Source of the DNA: Protula sp. h YS-2021
Taxonomy: Eukaryota; Annelida; Polychaeta; Sabellida; Serpulidae
Length of the DNA: 64,000 nt
Direction of reading: 5' to 3'
NCBI GenBank assembly: GCA_949752745.1
Contig: OX457026.1
Location: 27,900,116-27,964,115 of the forward strand
Of this stretch, positions 26,780-38,786 are shown piece after piece (the stretch's first letter is position 1; every line of letters begins with the position of its first letter). The notes beneath the pieces were generated by a model, which ran no database searches, was not told where the DNA came from, and saw nothing but the letters and a program-made list of their open reading frames with translations. The translations under genes and the position numbers were made by a program.

Positions 26780-28060
26780 TTGTACGTCAAAAATTTTTCA
26801 AAATGCCACTGTTCCTACATTCCTGGTCCGATTGTTTTGAAATTCCTCCAACCATCAGGCATTTTTTTGTGATTGGTCCAAAGCATTGACCAAAAAGTGT
26901 CAAATTTTTGAAAATTATAAAAATGCCTCTCTTCCTACAAATCTTGTTGGATCGCCGTGAAATTCCACAAGAATGTTCTCCCGAAGTTCATCTATTGGGC
27001 ATATATTTTATTTAGGGATAAGGCCAAAATTGACCAAATTAATTTCAAAAGCGACTAAATTTCAGAAAAAAATGCTACCCTTCCGACAAGTCAGTTCCAG
27101 TCGCTTTTGAATTCAACAGGAATTGTTCCTCCAAGATCCTCCAGCAGGCTTACGTTTTGTTTAGAGATTTGGTCAAAATATTGTCAAAAAAAAAAAAAAA
27201 AGGAGAGAAAAAAAGAAAGACGGATGAATTTCAGAAAACACGAAAATGCTGCTCGTATTGCAGTTATGGTTTAATCTTTTCCAAATTTGACAGGAGTGAT
27301 TTAAAGTTGATTTTCAGTAAGACTGTAGTATGTTGTCGGTGCGGCCACATGTGGCTCAAAGATTGTAAAGCAAAAACAGATTAACACGATACAAAGATGC
27401 TACTCTTCCCACGAATTTGGTCCGATCGCTTTGGAATTTTATAGGTATCTAAACCTGAAGTCCCCTCACCAAGCTTTGATCGAAATTTGTCAGAACAATG
27501 TTCCCCCCCCCCACAAAAAAGGGACCAAAACACATTAATTCATAAATATACTTCCTTTCTCACTTGGATTGCTAAATAAAAGGCTATATAGACTTCAGTG
27601 AAAAGATCGAGGAGGTGGGATTTGTGGTCGGGCAGATGGGTTTCAACATCCCGGTTGGGCAGGTACCAGAAAAAGATCCTGTAAAGGCCTGCTTTGAGAG
27701 GTTATTAGACATATCAGGGATTTTTCAAGTTGTCGGGGCATCTGTTTTCCGGCGGACATAATTCTAGCCCTTTGATATTCAAATGCTTGTCGCATCGAAA
27801 TCCGATTCTTTAATGGTCACTGACCAAAGTATGGATTTGGAGCCACTGATTTCTGAGAGAGTGCACTTGGATCACGGGTTAGAACGGAAGTAGGCCATGT
27901 AACATTTGAACATAAACAGGTATTTAACAGCTGAACCTAACAGTATAATATTTAAAATTTAAAAATAAAAGAAGTATGGTTGATAAAAAAATACTGTCTG
28001 TTTTGCAAAATTTTCATTATATATTTATGTTTTAGCTATTTTCCTGGAGAGCTTTAAAAC
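26780..28060 (+). repeat. Dispersed repeat block, copy B
   Basis: It matches copy A (13455-15660) in order and orientation: degenerate units with aaatgctac and ccgatcgctttg words, then the agacttcagtgaa segment at about 27590. The poly-A/poly-C patches near 27186 and 27507 are local. Non-coding. Confidence 0.75.
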
Positions 28061-28064
28061 CGGG

Positions 28065-28570
28065 CGAGCCCGGGGGGGGGGGGGGGGGGGTCCTATAGGA
28101 TTGCCCTCTGTCCGTCCGTGTGTCACACTTTGGATGCTGTTTTGTTTCCACGCAAGTTCTCCAAAACTATTTACCCTAACAGAGATAACTGTGATGTTAG
28201 ACTTGGGTGCTTTCCACGCGAGATTCCGAAACTATTAATCTTAGGCATGTGCTACCTTGCACAGTGAAAATATGTATATTGAAGTTGTGCAGCGTCGTGT
28301 TATTTTTATATCGGCCAAAAATTGTCAAAATGGCGATTTGTCCAAAATTGTGATCTTTTGAGATAACTGCAATTTAAGACTTGGGTGCTTTCCACGCGAG
28401 TCCTCCGAAACTATTAATCCTAGGCATATGCTACCTTGCACAGTGAATATATATATATTGAAGTTGTGCAACGTCGTGTTATTTTTCAAATCGTTAAAAT
28501 TGCCAAAATGGCGACTTGTGTCCGGTTGGGGTCTGCGCCTTCGACGATGGTTTGTTTGTACCATTATCAC
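28065..28570 (+). repeat. Periodic-repeat element, 179-bp family
   Basis: The head is a ccgggc/gcccggg hairpin with a G-run (28071-28090) and tgtccgtccgtgtg. Two units follow, anchored on acttgggtgctttccacgcga near 28200 and 28379. It ends near gtccggttggggtctgcgcc. Non-coding. Confidence 0.7.
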
Positions 28571-28761
28571 GTGTCGTTAGCATTTGGCTTGTGAACACTC
28601 TCTAGCCTACAATTTTTTTGCAAATTGCTAAGATATTTGAGATATAGCTAGTATATGGACTAATAAAGATCGGGATTGTATGTGAGCCGTATTCGCCCAA
28701 GGACAGTAGCTCAGCTGGACTTTGAAAAGGACAGTGTCTCATGGTAAATTTTTTTTTTTAG

Positions 28762-29744
28762 TCCCCCGCCAGGGGACTATAGTTTTTGGGGTTGTCTGTC
28801 CGTCCGTCTGCCCGTCTGTTGACACCTTTTTAACGCACTCAATCCTACATTTTCCACCGATTGTTAAGATATTGTATATATGGGTAGTACTGGAACGAAC
28901 AAGGATCGGTATTGTAAATGAGCCATGTCGGCCCAAGGACATTGGCCCAGCTGAACTTCACACATTTTCCCAATCCTTACTCAGTCGAATGAGTTTGTTA
29001 ACACACTCAAGCCTACATTTTTCCACCGATTGTTAAGAGATTGTATCTATGGGTAGTACTGTAACGAACAAGGATCGGTATTGTAAATGAGCCATGTCGG
29101 CCCAAGGACATTGGCCCAGCTGAACTTCAGAAATTTTCACAACCTTTACATACTGGAATGATTTTGTTAACACACTCAAGCCTACATTTCTGCATCGATT
29201 GACAAGATATCGTAACTATGAGTAGTATTGGAATCAACAAGGTTTGGTGTTGTAAATGAGCCATGTCGGCCCAAGGACATTGACCCAGCTGAACTTCACA
29301 AATTTTCCCAATCCTTACTCAGTTGGATGAGTTTGATAACACACTCAAGCCTACAATTCTGGATCGATTGTTGAAATTCTTTAGATATAGGAACTATTGG
29401 AAACAACAAAGGTCGGTATTGTAAATGAGCCATGTCGGCCCAAGGACATTGGCCCATCTGAATTTCACAAATTTTCACAACCCTTACATACTGGAATGAG
29501 TTTGCTAACACACTCAAGCCTACATTTTTTTTTGAAACAATTGGCAAAATGTTATACACATAGGTAGTATGGGTGGTAACAAGAATTGGTATTGTAAATG
29601 AGCAATGTTGGCCCAAGGACATTGTCCCAGCTGGAATTTTAAAATTCACGAATATGATACGAAGGGTTGTAGTCCAACCTAACAAAATCAAATACTGGGA
29701 TTGTACGCCGGCGGCGGACATAGTCAGTTTCACTGACCCACTTG
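28762..29744 (+). mobile_element. Helitron/pearl-like element, 169-bp family, five units
   Basis: The 5' end TCCCCCGCC sits in the hairpin AGTCCCC/GGGGACT (28760-28778), followed by gtctgtccgtccgtctg. Five units start with the anchor taacrcactcaa at 28831, 28999, 29168, 29337 and 29506, a 168-169 bp period. The 3' side has ggcggcgga, inverted to the start with one mismatch, then a hairpin gtcag/ctgac and a possible end at cttg (29744). No protein is encoded. A second copy is at 32319-33085. Confidence 0.65.
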
Positions 29745-30180
29745 TATTCATTTTTTTTCTATTTTCAGGAACTGTCATCCTGTTTCAGGTGCTCTTAGTA
29801 CTTGTTCCTTTTTTCACAGGTTTCATTGCACTGATTGGTTTCCTCCAGTTTTACTGTTTCTTTTTTCGAGTATGTTCCCCATGGCGGATGTCTTTGCATC
29901 TCTGATGCCTGTGTTTTCACTCGTATCCCATGTGTGCTTGGATAAGAGAATAGTATGCATTCGGTTTGAAAACAAAAACTACTTACTCCCAAACATTATT
30001 GAATCCGCTGTTTCTAGAATTTCTCAACATCACAGAAAATGCATTCCAACGTTGAAGAACATAGTTACACGTCAGATAATATGAAGATAGAATTATACAT
30101 TCGGATTGCCGTTTCTTCGGGAAATAGTGAAGTATCCTGGGTTTGGGTGTCAGAGAAACAAAGATCTTATTTGTTTGCAG

Positions 30181-30307
30181 GGAGGTTATATGGCTGCGAA
30201 AGTGCAGAAGCTAGAGAATCAATTCACGGAGGAGAAGAAAGGTACCGCAGTGTCAACTGTAAGCGATATTTTTAAGGGAGTTTCCATTTTTGTCAATGGC
30301 TACACAA
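30181..30307 (+). CDS. REV1: REV1 exon 2 (start of BRCT domain)
   Basis: After a pyrimidine-rich acceptor ending ttgtttgcag, the exon reads GGYMAAKVQKLENQF, continues through a Lys/Thr/Ser linker, then DIFKGVSIFVNGYT, and ends at a GTAAGT donor in phase 1. GGYMAAKVQKLE and F.GV.I.VNGYT are the conserved entry to the REV1 BRCT domain, which binds primer-template junctions and PCNA and helps target REV1 to damaged DNA. It joins exon 1 in phase 0. The next exon should begin with the PSAEEL-type segment and the HGG motif; neither is found to 64000, so intron 2 is at least 33.7 kb. Confidence 0.92.
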
Positions 30308-30689
30308 GTAAGTAATTTATTACGTATTTGGAGAGTCATTAGTGCGGAGTGTTTTTGTTTAGATTTAGTTTAGCATTGATAATACCTCAAGATATTTGTT
30401 GAAATGATTCCAGCTTTAGCCTGTTGTTAAGGTAAATTATCTGCACCGATTAAACGCTAGTGCAAGAATTTTATGTCGACACCAAGACTCCTGGTCATGT
30501 GATGTACAAATGAAATAGGTAGTTATTCCGGAAAAAAACCTCAAATACGAAGGCTGACATAAGACTTGACAGGAATACAGGATTTTGTTTTGCTGATCTT
30601 TTTGCTAGGATGTTGTCAGAATGAACCATAGAACTTGTGATTATATGACCAGAATTTGTTTGGCTTCAGGGAGCATTTCGGCGAGGGCC

Positions 30690-30790
30690 ATGGCCCCCTG
30701 TTTTTTTTTTTTTTTTTTTTTTTGGCTCGGGGCCGCTATGGCTGCCAGTTTCTGAAAATGGCTCCCAGATTTTTTTTGCCTGGGGGCCAT
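30690..30790. repeat. Short inverted repeat around poly-T
   Basis: atggccccc at 30690-30698 is perfectly inverted at 30782-30790, enclosing a 24-base T run and the gctcggggccgc segment. Possibly the end of an unrecognised element. Confidence 0.5.
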
Positions 30791-30824
30791 TTTTTATAGC
30801 TTTTTTATAATTTTTTAAACGTCG

Positions 30825-31470
30825 GGCGGGTCATATAGTTTTTGCCTTGTCCGTTTGTCCCTCCGTCCGTGCGTAACGCTTTGGGTGCTCAAGTTTGTGT
30901 AATGAACTTGCATCCCAAAGCCATTGAAAAATGATTAGATATACAATGAAGATGTGCACCTCCCCTTTTGACCGAAATCGACCGATGGGTCAGGCCGTGG
31001 TGAGTGTCTGAACTTGGGCAATTTTCAGTGATATTTAATGAACAGCTTGAAGTTTTGTGTAATGAACTTGTGCTAGCGATTTCTGTCTATAAATCCCAAA
31101 GCCATCGGAAATGATTAGATATACAATGAAGATGTGCACCTCCCCTTTTGACCGAAATCGACCGATGGGTCAGGCCGTGGTGAGTGTCTGAACTTGGGCA
31201 ATTTTCAGTGATATTTAATGAACAGCTTGAAGTTTTGTGCAATGAACTTGTGCTAGCGATTTCTGTCTATAAATCCCAAAGCCATTGGAAATGATTAGAT
31301 ATACAATGAAGATGTGCACCTCCCCTTTTGACCGAAATCGACCGATAGGTCAGGCCGTGCTGAATGTCTGAACTTAGGCAATTTTTCAGTGATATTTAAT
31401 TAACAATTTGAAGTTTTATATAATGAACTTGTGCTAGCGATTTTAAACAGTGAAACTTCAATACCATCAC
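30825..31470 (+). repeat. Periodic-repeat element, 180-bp family
   Basis: The head gtcgggcgggtcatatag is followed by tgtccgtttgtccctccgtccg. Units anchored on aatgaacttgtgctagcgat start at 31061, 31241 and 31422, with a shortened unit at about 30901. Adjacent units are nearly identical, so the expansion is recent. Non-coding. Confidence 0.8.
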
Positions 31471-32169
31471 AGCTTTTCTCTGATGTACGCAATCTTAGGC
31501 AATCTCTATTGAACAATACATCAAGATACAAATAAGGCAAAGCGGAGACAGTGAAGGTGCCAAAAGTCACACACTAACATAACAAAATAAAAAAGAGTAA
31601 CTGACACATAATAAATACGAGAAGGGATTTTGGGGCGGGAAACAAAGAAAGAGAAAGCATTACCGTGTACATACATACATACATACATACATACACCTTC
31701 TGCGCAGTTAATGCGTCAAGTGTGTAACTTAACACATTAAATACAGCAAGAGAGGGTGGGACGAGTGTGCAACAAAAACGTAACAACCATACAGCTTGTA
31801 TGACATTAATGCGACCAGGGAGAAAGATGGGGAAGAGGGCGGGCAAGGCTGCAATTTATATACATTAAAGTGCGAAACCAGTGTATGTGGGGTGGAAGTC
31901 GGGCATGAAAACAAACATGGCTCACATATATGTAAGGATTAGGGATGAGGAAGGGGTGGAGGCGGGAAGAATTTTAGTCGCTGGAGGAAATTGATGTTGT
32001 TTTCCCCTATGCTACATGGCTTCAGTTAATCCATAAAGCGTGAAGTAGGGTGATTTATAGCAGCAACTACCTCGAGGGTAGGCACTGGGCCAATGAGCAC
32101 AAAGCGCGACATATTGGGGCATGGCGCAACGTGGCTGGAGTGGATATCGTGCGAGTTCACTGCCGAGTC
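31471..32169. other. REV1 intron 2 sequence, (ACAT)n at 31669-31694
   Basis: Apart from the ACAT microsatellite, no gene or known repeat was recognised. The last 150 bp may belong to the 5' part of the SINE-like copy that follows. Confidence 0.5.
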
Positions 32170-32318
32170 TCCCCCTATGGGGTGGGGGAAATCTCAAGAA
32201 TACGCCCACTGCGTTCTGTTTCGGGCATGACGTAAGAGGCGACTAATCGGAATTTCTTTCTTTCTAACTCTTCTTGTACTATTTCTTCATTCTTCCTTCT
32301 TTTTTCTCCACTGGTTAG
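32170..32318 (+). repeat. SINE-like repeat (cgtaagaggcgactaa family), 3'-truncated copy
   Basis: It shares gaatacgcccactg..ttctgt..catgacgtaagaggcgactaatcggaatttc with copies at 34437-34590, 58283-58525 and 62230-62472. Its 3' part is replaced after ggttag by the periodic element starting at 32319. Confidence 0.7.
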
Positions 32319-33085
32319 TCCCCCGCCGGGAGATTATAGTTTTCCGGTTTGTCTGTCCGTCCGTCTGTCGACACCTTCTTTGTTAACACACTCAAGCCTA
32401 CATTTTTCCACCGATTGTTAAGATATTGTATATATGGGTAGTACTGGAACGAACAAGGATCGGTATTGTAAATGAGCCATGTCGGCCCAAGGACATTGGC
32501 CCAGCTGAACTTCACAAATTTTCCCAATCCTTACTCGGTCGAATAAGTTTGTTAACACACTCAAGCCTACATTTTTCCACCGATTGTTAAGATATTGTAT
32601 CTATGGGTAGTACTGGAACGAACAAGGATCGGTATTGTAAATGGGCCCTATCGGCCCAAGGACATTGGCCCAGCTGAACTTAACAAATTTTTCCAATCCT
32701 TACTCAGTTGAATGAATTTGTTAACACACTCAAGCCTACAATTCTGGATCGATTGTTGAAATCTTTTAGATATAGGAAGTATTGGAACCAACAAAGGTCG
32801 GTATTGTAAATGAGCCCTATCGGCCCAAGGACATTGGCCCAGCTGAACTTCAGAAATTTTCACAACCCTTACATACTGGAATGAGTTTGTTAACACACTC
32901 AAGCCTACATTTCTGCATCGATTGACAAGATATCTTAACTGTGAGTAGTATTGGAACGAACAAGGTTTGGTATTGTAAATGAGCCATGTCGGCCCAAGGA
33001 CATTGGCCCAGCTGAACTTCACAATTTTTCCCAATTTTGGCGTCTGTCGACACCTTTTTTGTTAACACACTCAAGCCTATATTTC
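32319..33085 (+). mobile_element. Second 169-bp-family element, 3'-truncated
   Basis: The 5' end TCCCCCGCCGGGAG and the GTCCGTCC head match 28762 onward. Unit anchors lie at 32384, 32553, 32722, 32891 and 33063. The last unit is cut after about 20 bp and joins GC-rich DNA. It is inserted into a SINE-like repeat exactly after gttag. Confidence 0.65.
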
Positions 33086-33959
33086 TTGTGCCCCGCAGTT
33101 CAACGCAGCGAGAGCCACAGTGTTGTCTTTGAAGACTTTGCGGCACGCGAAGAGTGACGGCCATCACTTGACGTTTTTACGTCGTGGACCCGCTGCCTGT
33201 ATTCGTAGTTGTATCTCATGCAGCGGTCGAGGGGACAGTGCTGGCACATGTCGGCAAACTTCACCGCTTAGGTTGTACCGGTATCTGGCTTCAGATTACT
33301 CAAGCTGGCCGGAGCGCGAGAGCATTTTGTATATGCGGCCGTGCCCTTTCACCCACTGCTGTCATGTCGTCACCTGTGGTGAGAGTTTCTTGGCCGACAC
33401 ACTTGAGAAGACCAGTTTCGCATTCCCATGCGCAGTGAGCACTGTCTTCACTCCGGGCCCTGAGGAACGAGCGGCGGAAGTACTAAAAGAAGTGGGGTTT
33501 ATTGTTGCCCGGCGTTGTTTCTGTCAGCCAGTGGTCTTCCCCGGGAGCCGGCTTCTCGTTCACGGACTCCAGAAATACTTCCATCAACGGATTGCCATTG
33601 CGCGGCAATTTTCCTAACGTCACTGGGACTGTGCCTGTGCGTCGAGTTGCGGCGTGTCACTTCTCCCTGGCGTAGTTGAGCTTCGTTCGCTGTGGTTGTA
33701 ACCATTCATCTCGCTTACTGCTACTTGAAAGACACGCGTCTTCTGGGCTTGCAGATCTGTTTCTGCATGGCTGCTTCCTCTCCACTGGCTGCTTTCTCGA
33801 TCCGCCTATCTCGCGGTCCAGTATCTCCTAGTGTTTGAACATTCTCGAAGGCACAAAGACATGGATTCTTGCGGCATATGATTGCCAAGTCGCGAAGGGG
33901 ACGTGTGCAAAGGCAGAAGGTAGCGTGTGTGGGGGCTGGGGACTTTGAAGATTGCATCC
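33086..33959. other. GC-rich stretch, probably decayed mobile DNA
   Basis: GC content is clearly higher than the surroundings, and a 165-codon plus-strand frame (33120-33617) shows no known domain. It sits directly downstream, on the minus strand, of the RT-like fragment at 33960-34140, so it may be the rest of that element. Confidence 0.4.
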
Positions 33960-34140
33960 GCGAGCCTGTTCGCATTTCTGCTGATATACGAAGCAGTTTG
34001 CTGGGGGTAGCGACCCAACGGCCAATGAAATCCCGAGTCTCGTTTAGCTTGCTCTGCGGGATTGAGAGAGTGTAGTCCAGCGTGTTTATGGTAACTCCCA
34101 GGAAAGTTATCGATTCGAAGATGGGCTGTTTGCTTTTTGC
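33960..34140 (-). pseudogene. DIRS-like reverse transcriptase fragment
   Basis: The minus-strand frame reads FESITFLGVTINTLDYTLSI then PQSKLNETRDFIGRW, resembling the RT thumb of DIRS/tyrosine-recombinase retrotransposons, where the pattern is FLGxxIDTxxxxLxLPxxKLxxI. A stop lies just upstream and the expected continuation is unclear. Family assignment rests on pattern memory only. Confidence 0.45.
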
Positions 34141-34436
34141 TGCACTGTGCCTCTACTTCATTCTTAAATTTGCGCGCCTATCTATCTTCCTGGCAGGGGT
34201 GATAGTGGTCCGTGTTTATGTTTACAATGTTAAAAATCACTTGAAAAAAAAAAGGAATAAATTAATGCGAAAAACTGCCATCTGAAATGACTTGTTATCC
34301 TAACTGTTTAGTTCCTCACCGGAAAGACCGTTGTTTATAAACTGCGATGTCCCGGTACCGCTGAATGCTGGTTAAATGCGACGTTTTGTGTTACTTAGGC
34401 GTACGTACGTCGCTACGTAATGATTTTGGACTTGGC

Positions 34437-34590
34437 ATTGGGTGAATCTTCCGAATTGACCCACTGCCTTCTGGTCTGTACATGTCGTAAGAGGCGACTA
34501 ATTGGAATTTCGTTCTTTGTGGCTCTTCTTTTACTTTTTCTTTATTCTTCCTTTTTCCTACTTGTACCGTTAGCAAGTGCGTTAATCACA
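34437..34590 (+). repeat. SINE-like repeat (cgtaagaggcgactaa family)
   Basis: A diverged copy with ccactgccttctg, catgtcgtaagaggcgacta and the pyrimidine-rich stretch ending gttagcaagtgcg. Copies at 58.3 and 62.2 kb are longer. Confidence 0.65.
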
Positions 34591-34966
34591 AACAAATAAA
34601 GGCACAAAATCTGGATTTGAAGTGATTGAATTTTTTTTTGTAATTTAAACCGAAGTTTCGTTCCAACAAACAATACCAATTGGAACTCGGCTGAAACCAA
34701 TTATTTCACATTGCTGGAAGCTATTTTAAACTGCTTTGCTGTTTTCACAGAATTTTGGTGCACTATTAAAACATTATTACCAGGCAGTAGTTCATGAAAC
34801 ATACGAAGTGGTGCAAAGTTACCACCGCGTTCTAAGGCAAAGTCTCTGGAGTGGGTTTCCTTCTGTGGAAGATTTTGGCCGTTGTCGAAATCGATAAGAC
34901 GTCATCAAACTGTAGCCTGTAGGGTTATTTGGAGTTGTTGGGGGATCTTACCTTCAAATTGTAATT

Positions 34967-35423
34967 TATTCCCCACAAATGGAACCTGTGGGGAATATAT
35001 GCGATCGACCGTGTGTCGGTCTGTCATCAAGAGCTTGTTAACACAATAACTTAAAAACTGCTGCAAGGATTTTACTTTAATGAAACTTGTTATGTAGCTT
35101 CTATGGGAACAAACAGAGATCGGTATTGTGAATGGACCAGGTTCGTCCAAGGAAAATGGACCAGCTGGACTTGGAAAATTTCAGCTCTTGATTGACTGTT
35201 GTGTGAATTTGTTAACACGATAACTTAAAAACTGCTGCGAGGATTCAAATGAAATTTGGTATGTAGCTTCTATGGGAACAAAAACAGATCGGTATTGTAA
35301 ATGGGCCAAGTTCGTCCACGGAAATTGCACAAGCTGGAAAATTTCAGCTCTTGATTGACTATTGGTGGCCGTGTTTAACTGATGGGGGCCTGTGGGGAAT
35401 ATGTGGGCTATGCACTCTGCTCT
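34967..35423 (+). mobile_element. Helitron-like 175-bp-family element inserted in the array
   Basis: It starts with a perfect 10-bp hairpin, attccccaca/tgtggggaat (34967-34995), has the gtcggtctgtcatcaag head and two units about 175 bp apart (near 35041 and 35215), and ends tgctctag before TT. The array sequence atcttaccttcaaattgtaa lies immediately left and ttctg..tcgagaaaa immediately right, so it split an array unit. The CTAG|T end fits a Helitron. Confidence 0.65.
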
Positions 35424-37046
35424 AGTTCTGTATTCGAGAAAAATCCCGTAAGAAGTTTGCAGAGCCGATGCCTTATCCACGAAATTTGGATAGGCATGTG
35501 GCTAGCCATAGTCGGGGTTACTGCATCCCCTGCTACATCTGATGTTGCCCATTCTCATGGTGACTTTTAAAGTTTAACTGCACCTGCCAGTTCATCTTTT
35601 TTGTCACATTGCTTTATTTGTCATGTGAGCGATGTGCTACCGCTTGAACCTGTGCTCATTATTCTCTACAACTGAGAACAAAAGAAATTCCCGTCATAAG
35701 AATTTTTATGAAACCGGAGTGGAAAGTCAGAATACTTTTCAAATAAGAGAGAATTCTGTCTTTCAGACTCCCAGTTTAATATCAAATAGTACTTTTAGGT
35801 CAGTGCGTTCTGTTGTATCGACAACATCGGATGGGAATCGCGATTTCCTCGTATATTCCATAGTACCGTGAATGCAATGCCTGTACAAAATAATTATATT
35901 TTTTCACGATATTAATGTGGTAAGGGATGTGCCGAAGAATCCTGTTGGCAATCCCTTACCATTTTATAATTTCGCGAGAAGTTACAATCAGTCATTAACT
36001 TCAGTGTCTGATAGGGATAATACTCATTAGTACTATTAATGGCAAGAATTTTATGCCACACCATGATCTAGACCTATGGTTGTTGACAATTCTGGTGTTT
36101 TTTGATCACGAAACAAATGGAATGTCTATAAGTCGTTACATACCGACGACATCATTGCGCCTGTTGTGCACACACAAATGATTCCCGATGCGTGAAATAG
36201 ATTTTTCGCAATGCATGATATTTCTGTTATTCTAATGGTGTGCCGCGAGGTTCACGTCTAGTTTTTCCAAATAGTAATATGGCTTCAACTGCCATGCCCT
36301 GTCAAGGTGTTCGGTGTGAAGAACAAGCGGCGGAATTTCAGTGGCAAGGCCTCGAAATAGTCTAGTACGTCTTAAAGATTGAAATGTCCTGTAACTTGCA
36401 CGGTGAAGCTAAAACCTCCATCATTTCTCTGGAGCGTCAGTTTGACCCTTTGACTTTCAATCAGTTTTCAGTTTGTGGAACAATGATTTAGGGCCGCTGA
36501 TTATAGTCATCACTTTCAATCAGTTCTGGAAGGAAAACCGTAGAACATAAGATTCCTGCTTATTTGGATGAAGTAGGACGATCGCTACCTATTCTGTACA
36601 GAGGTACGTGACTTCTGGTCCTATTCGAACGCCATTTTATTGATGGCATTCAAGACTATGAGGTAAAAGAATTTTTGATAATTACTCCACCAAATATAAA
36701 AGACTATGGGAAAATTGCGTTTCCCTTAAATCGGCAGTTAGACATGAGAGGGAAAAAAAACCATTGTTAACTGGAATCACGAATGCGAACGTGCATTGTA
36801 ATTGCTGAAAACTGTGCTAATTTCAGCACCCATTCTTGATTTGCCAAGAGCTGAAGGCAAGTATGTCTGAGACACTGATAGCAGTGCTGAAGGCATTTGT
36901 GGCATATTTAATCAAATGCAGGATTTTTACCTGGCCGTCGTTGCATATTCCTCAAAATCATTGAGTAGGGCCGAACGCAATTGTTGTCTTAGCAGCGTTG
37001 TTGGGGGACCAGCTAATCCTCGTAATCTAAGTCGTCTCGAAAGAGA
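35424..37046 (+). repeat. Array unit 1
   Basis: It lacks a 124-bp block after cttaaagattg (about 36381), as unit 3 does. Its LTR head is replaced by the Helitron-like insertion. Confidence 0.9.
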
Positions 37047-38786
37047 ATATACTTTTATCTTACCTTGAAATTGTAATTCTGTGGTCGAGAAAAATCCCGT
37101 AAGAAGTTTGCGGAGCCGATGCCTTATCCACGAAATTTGGAGTAACCCTGCTACATCTGATGTTGCCCATTCTCATGGTAACTTTTAAAGTTTAACTGCA
37201 CCTGCCAGTTCATTTTTTTGTCACATTGCTTTATTTGTCATGTGAGCGATGTGCTACCGCTTGAACCTGTGCTCATTATTCTCTACAACTGAGAACAAAA
37301 GAAATTCCCGTCATAAGAATTTTTATGAAACCGGAGTGGAAAGTCAGAATACTTTTCAAATAAGAGAGAATTCTGTCTTTCAGACTGCCAGTTCATTATC
37401 AAATAGTACTTTTAGGTCAGTGCGTTCTGTTGTATCGACAACATCGGATGGGAATCGCGATTTCCTCGTATATTCCATAGTACCGTGAATGCAATGCCTG
37501 TACAAAATAATTATATTTTTTCACGATATTAATGTGGTAAGGGATGTGCCGAAGAATCCTGTTGGCAATCCCTTACCATTTTATAATTTCGCGAGAAGTT
37601 ACAATCAGTCATTAACTTCAGTGTCTGATACGGATAATACTCATTAGTACTATTAATGGCAAGAATTTTATGCCACACCATGATCTAGACCTATGGTTGT
37701 TGACAATTCTGGTGTTTTTTGATCACGAAACAAATGGAATGTCTATAAGTCGTTACATACCGACGACATCATTGCGCCTGTTGTGCACACACAAATGATT
37801 CCCGATGCGTGAAATAGATTTTTCGCAATGCATGATATTTCTGTTATTCTAATGGTGTGCCGCGAGGTTCACGTCTAGTTTTTCCAAACAGTAATATGGC
37901 TTCAACTGCCATGCCCTGTCAAGGTGTTCGGTGTGAAGAACAAGCGGCGGAATTTCAGTGGCAAGGCCTCGAAATAGTCTAGTACGTCTTAAAGATTGAC
38001 CTAACGATCAACGAATGAGGATTAAAGCTCTCTCAAGTAATGGTCAATATAGTGAATGGGCACACTTTAAACGCCTTATTGAAGAGGCATCTGTTGAAGA
38101 GAACTGAAGTGACCAAGAAATGAAATGTCCTGTAACTTGCACGGTGAAGCTAAAACCTCCATCATTTCTCTGGAGCGTCAGTTTGACCCTTTGACTTTCA
38201 ATCAGTTTTCAGTTTGTGGAACAATGATTTAGGGCCGCTGATTATAGTCATCACTTTCAATCAGTTCTGGAAGGAAAACCGTAGAAGATAAGATTCCTGC
38301 TTATTTGGATGAAGTAGGACGATCGCTACCTATTCTGTACAGAGGTACGTGACTTCTGGTCCTATTCGAACGCCATTTTATTGATGGCATTCAAGACTAT
38401 GAGGTAAAAGAATTTTTGATAATTACTCCACCAAATATAAAAGACTATGGGAAAATTGCGTTTCCCTTAAATCGGCAGTTAGACATGAGAGGGAAAAAAA
38501 ACCATTGTTTAACTGGAATCACGAATGCGAACGTGCATTGTAATTGCTGAAAACTGCTAATTTCAGCACCCATTCTTGATTTGCCAAGAGCTGAAGGCAA
38601 GTATGTCTGAGACACTGATAGCAGTGCTGAAGGCATTTGTGGCATATTTAATCAAATGCAGGATTTTTACCTGGCCGTCGTTGCATATTCCTCAAAATCA
38701 TTGAGTAGGGCCGAACGCAATTGTTGTCTTAGCAGCGTTGTTGGGGGACCAGCTAATCCTCGTAATCTAAGTCGTCTCGAAAGAGA
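37047..38786 (+). repeat. Array unit 2
   Basis: It has the 124-bp block but lacks about 33 bp in the LTR near 37140. It shares gatacggataatac with units 4-6. Confidence 0.9.

Noticed and set aside
29573..29905. Hydrophobic 110-codon frame that could be a membrane protein exon
   Set aside because: It starts inside the 169-bp repeat element, and the hydrophobic stretch comes from T-rich intron sequence.
33120..33617. 165-codon frame in the GC-rich stretch as a host gene
   Set aside because: Long open frames on both strands are expected at this GC content; no domain was recognised and it adjoins a retroelement scrap.
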